Positions 14,227 through 20,645 of a stretch of DNA of 20,645 nt are shown here, piece by piece; the first letter of the stretch is position 1; every line of letters starts with the position of its first letter. Under the pieces are notes generated by a model. It did not search any database, was not told the origin of the DNA, and saw nothing but the letters and a program-made list of their open reading frames with translations. A program made the position numbers and the translations under genes. Origin of the DNA: BS750m-G62 sp964577175 (GTDB taxonomy: Bacteria > Planctomycetota > Phycisphaerae > FEN-1346); NCBI GenBank assembly GCA_964577175.1, contig CAZNYC010000074.1, positions 1-20,645 of the forward strand, written 5' to 3'.

Positions 14227-14374
14227 CGAGATTCGCCGGCCGGCGCCCCACCCGCAAAATTGCTTGCATCGCCGTCATCCGGGTCGCAAGATACTTCTGC
14301 CATACGATTGTTCCGGCGGCGACGTCAAAGACACGACGCTGCCATCCCTTCCTGCTTTTTCGTGGGGCGGACAC

Positions 14375-15265
14375 ATGGCGGGCCGACGCGCCATCACGCT
14401 GACCGAGATGCTCGTGACCGTCGGCAGCCTCGCCTGTCTCCTCGCCGCCCTCGTCTCCGCGGTCACCACTACGAAGGATACGGCCGAGCGGACGGCCTGT
14501 GCGGCCAACCTGTCGCAGATCGGCAAGGCCCTGCTCGTGTACGCGGCGGACCACGAGGGGCACCTGCCCGACTGCGGTGCCGCTTCGTCCCTGGGCGGCG
14601 CGGTGCCCGACGACGGCCGGCACGTCGCCAGCCGGTTCGACGCCCCCGGCACGTGCAACTGGCCCCGCGTGCGGGCGGTCGGCAATCAGGCCAACCTCTG
14701 GCTCCTCGTCCGCGAAGGGTATGCCGACGCCGGCATCTTCGTGTGCCCGGCCACGGCGGACCGGCCGAGCCTGAACGGCGCCCGCGTCTCGGCCGTCATG
14801 GCGTTCGTCGCGACCGACCCGGCCACCGGCAGACCCGTGCCGGACGAGGCCCGCTTCTTTCGCCGCGTCGCCGCCGGCCGGTGCTCGTACTCGTACCAGA
14901 ACCAGTTGGCGCATCCGGAGACCGACCCGGCGGTGGCACGTGTGGGGGCGGCCACGACCAACCGGGCCCTCCATCCGCCCGACCTCGCCGTCTGCGCCGA
15001 CCGCAACCCGTACACGCGGCAGCCGATGACGCGGCAGCCGATCGTCTCGCCCGAGTCCGACCCGGAAGCGAACAGCCTGAACCATCACGGCATGGGGCAG
15101 AACGTGCTGTACCTCTCGGGTGAGGTCCGATGGACGGACACGCCGCGGTGCGGCGCCCGCCGGGCGGACGGCTCCCGCGACCACATCTACCGTCCGGACG
15201 AGGGCAGTCCGGCGGATCCGCTGAACCTGCCCCGGTCGCCCGCCGATTCGTTCCTCGTGCCATGA
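14375..15265 (+). CDS. prepilin-like protein with N-terminal methylation motif (first of pair)
   Basis: This 296-residue protein opens with a type IV prepilin-like leader: a short basic MAGRRA followed by ITLTEMLVTVGSLACLLAAL. The processing site would be before Ile, with Glu at +5 and a hydrophobic helix behind it. The residue before the site is Ala rather than Gly, which is allowed but less common. The globular part has WL/LV and CP motifs usual in planctomycete prepilin-like proteins (LWLLVREGYADAGIFVCPA). Near the C-terminus, HHGMGQNVLYLSGEVRW matches the H-X9-DG domain with Ser instead of Asp. Such proteins are exported and may be pseudopilins of a type II-like system; their function is largely unknown. 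The start has no strong ribosome-binding site. Confidence 0.85.
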   Translation: MAGRRAITLTEMLVTVGSLACLLAALVSAVTTTKDTAERTACAANLSQIGKALLVYAADHEGHLPDCGAASSLGGAVPDDGRHVASRFDAPGTCNWPRVRAVGNQANLWLLVREGYADAGIFVCPATADRPSLNGARVSAVMAFVATDPATGRPVPDEARFFRRVAAGRCSYSYQNQLAHPETDPAVARVGAATTNRALHPPDLAVCADRNPYTRQPMTRQPIVSPESDPEANSLNHHGMGQNVLYLSGEVRWTDTPRCGARRADGSRDHIYRPDEGSPADPLNLPRSPADSFLVP

Positions 15266-16161
15266 CCGCCCGCCGGCGACAGTACGCCGCGCTGTGTCGC
15301 CGGGCTCCCGGCATGACGCTGCTCGAGGTGCTCATCGTCGTGGCGATCCTCGCGGTGCTGGCGGCCCTGCTGGTGCCGGCCGTCTTCAGCGCCCTCGGCG
15401 CAGCCGACAGCCTCGCCTGCCGGAACCGCCTCCGCACCATCTGGCAGGCCTACGAGGCGTATCTGGGCGATTCCGGCAACGTCTGGCCGCCCGTCATGAC
15501 GGGCGAGCGGCCGGACCGGCTCCTCGCCGCCATGGGCGAGGCCACGGGCCTGGCGCCCGCGCCCGCTCGGCCGGCCGCGAACTGGGGCCAGCCCGGGCCG
15601 CACTGGTCCGTCGTCCTCTGGCCGTACGTCAACGCGCTGGGCGTCTACACCTGTCCGTCGGACCCGAAGCGGCACCTGCGCGGCGAAGCGGTGACGGGGC
15701 CGGAGCGGGCCCGCGGCGTGGCGTTCCTCGACGCCCCGCCCGAGAGTTACGCCCTGAACGTCATCCTGTTCCGCACCGCCGACGCCCTTCGCCGCCAGGC
15801 CGGGTGCACATGGGGGACGGCCGGCGACGCGCCGGACCTGAGCAACCTCCAGGCGTGCACGACGGTGGCGGAGCAGCGTCGGCAGTTCCCCCGGTGGCCC
15901 AGGCTCATCCTCTTCTTCTGCGGGGCGGCGGGCCAGACGGTGGGCAGTCAGTTCAACGTGCCGTTTCGGACGGGCGGCCTCGTGGAGCGGTGGGAGTGGC
16001 ATCCCCGGCCCGCGTCCGGGCCGTTCGTGGACGAGGACGGCATCGGCTCGAACTACCTCTTCGCCGACGGCCGGGTGGAGTACCGCGACCGCCTGCCGTC
16101 GCTCGTGGAATGGGGGTATGACCTGGGCACCCGGCCGGGGGAGGCCGGGGAGGCGCCTTGA
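15262..16161 (+). CDS. prepilin-like protein with N-terminal methylation motif (second of pair)
   Basis: The 299-residue protein has a longer basic leader (16 residues, ending APG) and a canonical prepilin peptidase site G|MTLLEVLIVVAILAVLAALL, with Glu at +5 and a 20-residue helix. It continues with RNRLRTIWQAYEAYLGDSGNVWPP, a region that resembles the water-and-helix segment common to pseudopilins, then CPSDPKRHL and, near the C-terminus, DGIGSNYLFADGRVEY. The last fits the H-X9-DG domain with Asp replacing His. The ATG overlaps the stop codon of the preceding gene (ATGA), so translation is coupled. The two proteins probably form one exported assembly. No prepilin peptidase or pilus ATPase is in the window. 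Confidence 0.88.
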   Translation: MTARRRQYAALCRRAPGMTLLEVLIVVAILAVLAALLVPAVFSALGAADSLACRNRLRTIWQAYEAYLGDSGNVWPPVMTGERPDRLLAAMGEATGLAPAPARPAANWGQPGPHWSVVLWPYVNALGVYTCPSDPKRHLRGEAVTGPERARGVAFLDAPPESYALNVILFRTADALRRQAGCTWGTAGDAPDLSNLQACTTVAEQRRQFPRWPRLILFFCGAAGQTVGSQFNVPFRTGGLVERWEWHPRPASGPFVDEDGIGSNYLFADGRVEYRDRLPSLVEWGYDLGTRPGEAGEAP

Positions 16162-16197
16162 CGGACGGGAGGTGCCGCCGGCGGTTCCAATAAACGT

Positions 16198-16225
16198 TTG
16201 ACCGCCGGCCGGTCGATGGTATACT
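16198..16225 (+). promoter_or_regulatory. extended -10 promoter of the citramalate synthase leader
   Basis: TTGACC (16198-16203), 16 nt, then TATACT (16220-16225) with TG at 16217-16218 make a strong extended -10 promoter. Transcription should start near 16232, 277 nt before the cimA ATG. No other -35/-10 pair is visible after the terminator at 16412-16440. Confidence 0.7.
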
Positions 16226-16282
16226 TCGATGCAGGGCCAGCCTGCCGGATGCCCCGCCGGGCCGGGCCAGAAGGTCGCCCGC

Positions 16283-16390
16283 GTGTCGGCGCACGGACAA
16301 CGAGACGGTCAGGCCGCTCTCGCCCAAGGTCCGGGTGCCGCACGCCCCGGTATCGTGGTAACCGTCGTCGATGGAGGGCTCCGGGCGTAG
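16283..16390 (+). CDS. leader peptide with Ile-Val-Val-Thr-Val-Val run
   Basis: A 35-codon frame begins at GTG 16283 with AGAAGG (16269-16274) 8 nt upstream and ends at TAG 16388-16390, 21 nt before the terminator stem. Codons 24-29 are ATC GTG GTA ACC GTC GTC (16352-16369), followed by one CTC leucine near the end. The same frame is open back to an ATG at 16229, but that precedes the predicted transcription start. The peptide itself has no recognisable domain; its proposed role is to let the ribosome sense Ile- and Val-tRNA charging. Val codons are common in GC-rich DNA, so the run alone is not proof; its position relative to the alternative stems is the stronger argument. Confidence 0.55.
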   Translation: MSAHGQRDGQAALAQGPGAARPGIVVTVVDGGLRA

Positions 16391-16440
16391 GCCAGGCCAA
16401 ACGCGCAACCGACCCGGGGCCGACGGCTCCGGGTTTTTTT
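16343..16440 (+). promoter_or_regulatory. putative translational attenuator upstream of citramalate synthase
   Basis: Four strands can pair in alternatives. Strand 1 is CGCCCCGG (16343-16350), just before the Ile/Val codons. Strand 2 is GGCTCCGGG (16377-16385), at the end of the leader frame. Strand 3 is CCCGGGGCC (16413-16421). Strand 4 is GGCTCCGGG (16425-16433), identical to strand 2. Pairing 3:4 is the terminator; 2:3 (9 bp, one G-T) excludes it; 1:2 (7 bp around one bulge) protects it. A ribosome stalled at Ile/Val codons would cover strand 1 and free strand 2, allowing read-through. A ribosome reaching the stop would cover strand 2 and allow termination. Confidence 0.6.
16412..16440 (+). 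terminator. intrinsic terminator in the cimA leader
   Basis: A 10-bp stem (16412-16421 with 16425-16434, one G-T pair) and a 3-nt loop GAC run straight into seven T (16434-16440). It is the only textbook intrinsic terminator I see in the window. It lies 68 nt before the cimA start codon. Confidence 0.85.
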
Positions 16441-16508
16441 GTGGGACGTGGCGGCCGGCCCGGCACTTCGCGCGGCCGCAGCATCCCCATGATACGAAGG
16501 CACGAACC

Positions 16509-18080
16509 ATGACACGCGTGTTCACATACGATACGACGCTGCGGGACGGCACCCAGGGCGAGGGGGTCAGTCTCAGCCTCCAGGACAAACTCGACATTGC
16601 CCGCCGCCTCGACGGCCTCGGCATCGATTACATCGAGGCCGGGTACCCCGTCAGCAACCCGAAGGACGAGGAGGTGTTCCGCCTTCTGGCCGCCGAGCCG
16701 CTGACCCGCGCGACGCCCGTCGCGTTCGGCATGACCCGGCGGGTGGGCCTGGCCGCCGAGGACGACCCCGGCCTCGCGGGGGTGTTGGCGGCCGGCACCG
16801 AGGCCGTGGCCCTCGTCGGCAAGGCGTGGGACTTCCACGTCCGCGAGATCCTGCGGACCGACCTGGACGAGAACCTGGCGATGGTCCGCGACTCGGTCCG
16901 CCTTGCCAAGGAGGCCGGCCGAACCGTCTTCTTCGACGCCGAGCATTACTTCGACGGCTACAAGGCGAGCGCCGATGCCGCCCGCCGCGTGCTGTCGGCG
17001 GCGCTGGAGGCCGGCGCCGACTGGCTCGTCCTCTGCGACACGAACGGCGGGTGCCTGCCGGAGGAGGTGGCCGGGATCGTCGAGGCCACCGCCCGCGAGG
17101 TCGGCGGGGCGCTCGGCATCCATTGTCACAACGACACGGGCCTGGCGGTGGCGAACTCGCTCGCCGCCGTCCGGGCCGGGTGCACGCAGGTCCAGGGCAC
17201 CATCAACGGGTTGGGGGAACGGTGCGGCAACGCGGACCTGTGCGTGCTGATCCCGGACCTGGAACTCAAGATGGACCGCGAGTGCCTGGGGCCGGAGCGC
17301 CTGACCCATCTGACGGATGTCTCGCGATTCGTCTACGACGTGGCGAACCTGCTGATGCCGCCCGGGCAACCGTACGTGGGGCCGGGCGCGTTCGCCCACA
17401 AGGGCGGGATGCACGCCTCCGCGGTGGCCCGCGTGGAAACGTCGTACGAACACGTCGATCCCGCCCGCGTCGGGAACACGCGGCGGATCCTGGTGAGCGA
17501 ACTCTCTGGGCGCGGCACGATCCTGGCGAAGGTGGGCGGCACGCGGTTCGAGACCGACGCCGCCCTACAGAAGACGGTCCTCGAGGAGGTCCAGCGCCGC
17601 GAGAACGCCGGGTACCATTACGAGGCCGCCGAGGCGTCGTTCGCCCTGCTTGTGCGCCGGCTGGCGGGCCTGGCCGAGCCGTTCTTCGACCTCGACCACT
17701 ACACCGTGGCTATCAAGAAGGACGACGACCGCGAGGCGGTGACCGAGGCGATCGTCAAACTCTGCGTCGACGGCACGTGGCAGCACACGGTGGCGGAGGG
17801 CGACGGCCCGGTCAATGCCCTCGACGCCGCCCTGCGAAAGGCCTTGAGCGCGGCCTACCCGAACCTGTCCGGGATGAGCCTCACGGACTACAAGGTCCGC
17901 GTCATCAACACGGGGGCGGGTACGGCCGCCAGCGTCCGCGTGGTCATCGAGTCCCGTGACCGCGACGAACACTGGGGCACGGTGGGCGTGTCGGAGAATA
18001 TCATCGACGCCTCCTGGCAGGCCCTGGTCGATAGTTTCGAGTATAAGTTGACCAAAGACAAGGAACACGGAACCGAATAG
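16509..18080 (+). CDS. cimA: (R)-citramalate synthase
   Basis: The 523-residue enzyme condenses acetyl-CoA with pyruvate to (R)-citramalate, the entry to the threonine-independent route to 2-oxobutyrate and isoleucine. It belongs to the isopropylmalate/citramalate synthase family. The TIM barrel begins YDTTLRDGTQGEGVS (residues 7-21, with catalytic Arg and metal-binding Asp). IHCHNDTGLAVANS (H205, H207) gives further metal ligands, GTINGLGERCGNADL follows, and the flexible linker contains AHKGGMHASAV. GEGVS in place of the EQ-rich motif of LeuA, and the length, fit the long citramalate synthase subfamily. The C-terminal LeuA-type regulatory domain (from about residue 395) would bind isoleucine. 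AAGG lies 8 nt before the ATG. Transcription passes through the leader terminator; valS follows 166 nt later. Confidence 0.92.
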   Translation: MTRVFTYDTTLRDGTQGEGVSLSLQDKLDIARRLDGLGIDYIEAGYPVSNPKDEEVFRLLAAEPLTRATPVAFGMTRRVGLAAEDDPGLAGVLAAGTEAVALVGKAWDFHVREILRTDLDENLAMVRDSVRLAKEAGRTVFFDAEHYFDGYKASADAARRVLSAALEAGADWLVLCDTNGGCLPEEVAGIVEATAREVGGALGIHCHNDTGLAVANSLAAVRAGCTQVQGTINGLGERCGNADLCVLIPDLELKMDRECLGPERLTHLTDVSRFVYDVANLLMPPGQPYVGPGAFAHKGGMHASAVARVETSYEHVDPARVGNTRRILVSELSGRGTILAKVGGTRFETDAALQKTVLEEVQRRENAGYHYEAAEASFALLVRRLAGLAEPFFDLDHYTVAIKKDDDREAVTEAIVKLCVDGTWQHTVAEGDGPVNALDAALRKALSAAYPNLSGMSLTDYKVRVINTGAGTAASVRVVIESRDRDEHWGTVGVSENIIDASWQALVDSFEYKLTKDKEHGTE

Positions 18081-18196
18081 GCAACAGGCAACGGGCAACA
18101 GGCGAACGGCCAAAAGGCAGGCATCAGGCAATCGATAGTCGGCATTAGGAAACAGCGAACGGCAACGGCGAACGGCGACCAGCGACAGGCAACCGC
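18079..18196. repeat. degenerate GGCAAC heptad tract
   Basis: From the cimA stop codon onward, variants of (A/G)GGCAAC recur about every 7 nt: three near-perfect heptads at 18080-18100, then decayed versions such as GGCGAAC, GGCAATC and GGCAACC to about 18196. It is non-coding and looks like slipped or decayed tandem DNA. No stem or T-tract suitable for termination is present. Confidence 0.65.
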
Positions 18197-18200
18197 ATAG

Positions 18201-18227
18201 TTAGCCGCCGGGCTTGCCCGGCGCGTT
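18201..18227 (+). repeat. TTAGCCGCC palindrome (third copy)
   Basis: TTAGC is followed by CGCCGGGC-TT-GCCCGGCG (perfect 8-bp arms) and CGTT. It shares TTAGCCGCCGG and CCGGCGCGTT with the first half of the pair at 12073-12149. It ends 8 nt before the valS Shine-Dalgarno sequence. Confidence 0.7.
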
Positions 18228-18246
18228 TCAATCGAAGGAGTTCAGG

Positions 18247-20645
18247 GTGACACCACCGACCCCCGACCCACAAGCCGAGCCGCTGCCGAAGCAGTACGAC
18301 CCCTCGTCGGTCGAGGACCGTATCTACCGGGCGTGGGAGGAGGGGGGGTACTTCCGGCCGCAGCCCGACGCCCCCGGCGAGCCGTACACCATCGTTATCC
18401 CCCCGCCGAATGTGACGGACCGCCTGCACCTGGGCCATGCGCTGAACAACGCGCTCCAGGACATCCTCATCCGTTGGAGGCGGATGCAGGGCCGGCGGAC
18501 CCTCTGGCTGCCCGGCACCGATCACGCCGGCATCGCCACCCAGGCGGTCGTCGAGCGGCGGATGCTCGAGGGGGAAGGCAAGACCCGCCACGACGTCGGC
18601 CGCGAGGGACTCGTCGAGCGCATCTGGGCCTGGCGAAAACGCAGCGGCGACCTCATCCTGGAGCAACTGAAGCGCGTCGGCTGCTCGTGCGACTGGTCGC
18701 GCACCCGATTCACGCTGGACGAGGTCTGTGCCCGGGCCGTCCGCACGGTCTTCTACCGCATGTTCCGCGACGGGCTCATCTACCGCGGCCTGCGGCTCGT
18801 GAACTGGGACACGCATCTCCAGACCGCCGTCGCCGACGACGAGGTCTACCACGAAACGGTCGCGGGGCACCTGTGGCACATCCGGTACCCGGTGCAGGAC
18901 GCGCCGGGTGAGTTCGTGATCGTCGCCACCACCCGGCCGGAGACGATGCTCGGCGACACGGCCGTCGCCGTCCATCCCGACGACGAGCGGTATCGGCACC
19001 TCATCGGCGGTAACGTGATCCTGCCGCTGCTCGACCGGCCGTTGCCGGTCGTCGCCGACGGGCAACTCGTCGATCCGGCGTTCGGGTCGGGGTGCGTCAA
19101 GGTCACGCCCGCCCACGACCCGAACGACTACGAGGCGGGCCTGCGAAACGACCTGGAGGTCATCAACATCCTGACGCCCGACGGCCGCATCAACTCAAGC
19201 GGCGGGCCGTACGAAGGGCTCGACCGTTTCGAGGCCCGCAAGCGCGTGGTCGAGGACCTGGAAGCCCAGGGCCTGCTGGATCGCGTCGACCCGTACCAGA
19301 CGGAAATCGGGCACAGCGACCGGTCGAAGACGCCCGTCGAACCGTACCTGTCGGACCAGTGGTTCATCGCCATGGGCGACCTGGCCGAGCAGGCGATGGA
19401 GGCCGTGCGCGACGGCCGGGTCCAGTTCCATCCGGACCGGTACGCGAGTTCGTATCTCGATTGGCTTTCGCAGAAACGGGACTGGTGCATTTCGCGTCAG
19501 TTGTGGTGGGGGCACCGGATTCCCGTTTGGAAGGGCCCCGTCGACAGTCCGCTGCTCGATGCCGGGCAGGTGGCGGCCGCCGACGCGGAGGCGCCCGCCC
19601 TCTGGGAGCAGGAGATCGCCGGCACGCAGGTGGCCGTCCGCCTGACCACCGAGGGCGAGACCCGGGTGGTCTTCGTCGCCGTGCCCGACGGCGGCGAGGC
19701 CGCCGAGCGCGCGCTCGAGGAGGCCGGCTTCGTCCGCGACCCGGACGTGCTGGACACGTGGTTCTCGTCGGCCCTCTGGCCGTTCTCGACGCTCGGCTGG
19801 CCCGGGGAGACGGACGATTTGCGGGCGCACTATCCCACAGACGTCCTCGTGACGGCCCGCGAAATCATTACCCTGTGGGTCGCACGGATGGTCGTCATGG
19901 GTCTCTACAACCGGCCCGTCGAATCCCTCAAGCCGGACTACGAGACCGGCCGGGACGACGTGCCGTTCTCCGATGTCTACATCCATGCGATGATCCAGGA
20001 CGGCGAGGGCCGGCCGATGAAGAAGAGCCTCGGCAACGGCGTGGACCCGCTCGACGTGGTCGCCACGCACGGGGCCGACGCCCTCCGTTTCACGCTGGCC
20101 TGGATGACCACCGAGACGCAGGACGTGCGGATGCCCGTCGAGACGGACCCCGAAACCGGCCGCAACACGAGCCCCAAGTTCGACCAGGGCCGCAACTTCT
20201 GCAACAAGGTCTGGAACGCCGTCCGGTTCGCCCTGATGAACCTGGAAGATGCGGAGGGCGCCCGGTTTGACGCGGAGCGCCTGCGGCTGGAGGACCGGTG
20301 GATCCTCTCCCGCACCGAACGCATCGCCCGCAAGGTGGACGGAGAACTGGAGGCGTTTCACTTCCAGGCCTCGCTCATGGCCCTGTACGATTTCTTCTGG
20401 CACGACGTGTGCGATTGGTACCTGGAGGCCGTCAAGCCGCGCTTGGACGAAGCGGCCGAGCGGCCCACCGCTCAGCGCGTCCTGGCGTTCGTGTTGGACC
20501 GGGCGCTGCGGCTCCTGCATCCGTACGTCCCGTTCATCACGGAGGCGGCGTGGGAGGGGCTGAGCGCGACCGTCGCGGACCACAGTCTGCCGGGCCTGGC
20601 GGAGGCGCCGACGAGCGAACGGCTCATCGCCGCCGCGTGGCCGGA
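18247..20645 (+). CDS. valS: valyl-tRNA synthetase (3' end beyond window)
   Basis: Class I aminoacyl-tRNA synthetase that charges tRNA-Val; 799 codons are inside the window and the stop is not reached. Start GTG 18247 has AAGGAG (18235-18240) 6 nt upstream. The HIGH motif is HLGH (61-64) after IPPPNVTDRL. TLWLPGTDHAGIATQ and the CP1 editing domain with TTRPETMLGDTAVAVHP follow. WCISRQLWWGHRIPVW precedes about 70 residues before DTWFSSALWPFSTLGW, some 30 more than I expect from E. coli ValRS and with no Cys. The KMSKS counterpart is PMKKS (590-594): the first Lys is Pro while the fourth-position Lys is kept. The anticodon-binding helical domain begins near residue 680. The C-terminal coiled coil lies outside. 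It may be co-transcribed with cimA. Confidence 0.96.
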   Translation, partial: MTPPTPDPQAEPLPKQYDPSSVEDRIYRAWEEGGYFRPQPDAPGEPYTIVIPPPNVTDRLHLGHALNNALQDILIRWRRMQGRRTLWLPGTDHAGIATQAVVERRMLEGEGKTRHDVGREGLVERIWAWRKRSGDLILEQLKRVGCSCDWSRTRFTLDEVCARAVRTVFYRMFRDGLIYRGLRLVNWDTHLQTAVADDEVYHETVAGHLWHIRYPVQDAPGEFVIVATTRPETMLGDTAVAVHPDDERYRHLIGGNVILPLLDRPLPVVADGQLVDPAFGSGCVKVTPAHDPNDYEAGLRNDLEVINILTPDGRINSSGGPYEGLDRFEARKRVVEDLEAQGLLDRVDPYQTEIGHSDRSKTPVEPYLSDQWFIAMGDLAEQAMEAVRDGRVQFHPDRYASSYLDWLSQKRDWCISRQLWWGHRIPVWKGPVDSPLLDAGQVAAADAEAPALWEQEIAGTQVAVRLTTEGETRVVFVAVPDGGEAAERALEEAGFVRDPDVLDTWFSSALWPFSTLGWPGETDDLRAHYPTDVLVTAREIITLWVARMVVMGLYNRPVESLKPDYETGRDDVPFSDVYIHAMIQDGEGRPMKKSLGNGVDPLDVVATHGADALRFTLAWMTTETQDVRMPVETDPETGRNTSPKFDQGRNFCNKVWNAVRFALMNLEDAEGARFDAERLRLEDRWILSRTERIARKVDGELEAFHFQASLMALYDFFWHDVCDWYLEAVKPRLDEAAERPTAQRVLAFVLDRALRLLHPYVPFITEAAWEGLSATVADHSLPGLAEAPTSERLIAAAWP

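Noticed and set aside
14264..14295. TTGCAT with CAAGAT or GATACT as a promoter for the prepilin-like pair
   Set aside because: Both hexamers are poor or the spacing is wrong.
14171..15184. Long N-terminal extension of the epimerase frame, antisense to the first prepilin-like gene
   Set aside because: The extension is low-complexity, crosses the epimerase promoter and opposes a well-supported gene.
16229..16282. ATG at 16229 as the start of the cimA leader peptide
   Set aside because: It lies only 4 nt past the -10 hexamer, upstream of the predicted transcription start near 16232; GTG 16283 with AGAAGG is preferred.
18079..18196. Heptad tract as a CRISPR array
   Set aside because: Units are about 7 nt, contiguous and degenerate, with no spacers and no cas genes nearby.

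Overview
The window is about 20.6 kb of very GC-rich bacterial chromosome. No phage, plasmid, CRISPR or insertion-sequence genes are visible. The best guess for the host is a member of Planctomycetota, perhaps Phycisphaerae. The evidence is two overlapping prepilin-like genes whose C-termini carry degenerate copies of the H-X9-DG signature common in that group, a baeRF family 3 protein, many intergenic palindromes, and a degenerate GGCAAC heptad tract. A superoxide reductase suggests an anaerobic or microaerophilic life. This is inference; no 16S rRNA is present.

Layout: (1) 156-2656, + strand: a MATE efflux pump and a small atypical kinase, each behind a recognisable sigma70-type promoter. 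(2) 2808-9639, mostly - strand: a stress-flavoured block with a phosphoribosyltransferase, a SpoIIAA-like protein, a baeRF family 3 protein, superoxide reductase, a six-BON-domain exported protein that is broken twice (in-frame TAG and a 1-nt frameshift), and Hsp20. A GltS glutamate symporter sits inside the block on the + strand. (3) 9640-10170: a palindrome-bearing spacer and tRNA-Leu(GAG) on the - strand. (4) 10278-13054, +: riboflavin synthase (probably from a nearly leaderless mRNA), PdxA and KsgA. (5) 13136-14170, -: an extended short-chain dehydrogenase/epimerase. (6) 14375-16161, +: two prepilin-like proteins with an ATGA overlap. (7) 16198-20645, +: citramalate synthase (isoleucine pathway) and valyl-tRNA synthetase, which runs off the window.

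The most interesting element is the 280-nt leader of the citramalate synthase gene. It has a strong extended -10 promoter, a 35-codon leader peptide frame with the run Ile-Val-Val-Thr-Val-Val, and a GC-rich intrinsic terminator ending in seven T. A 9-nt duplicate of the terminator's 3' arm lies upstream at the end of the leader frame and can pair with the terminator's 5' arm instead. This is the architecture of ribosome-mediated attenuation. The next gene is valS with no evident terminator between, so Val/Ile-tRNA charging could set expression of both isoleucine precursor synthesis and Val-tRNA charging.

The intergenic spaces also hold at least six copies of a palindrome family with conserved loop (A/G)CG(G/C)AG, and a second family beginning TTAGCCGCC, two copies of which form a head-to-head pair directly before ksgA.
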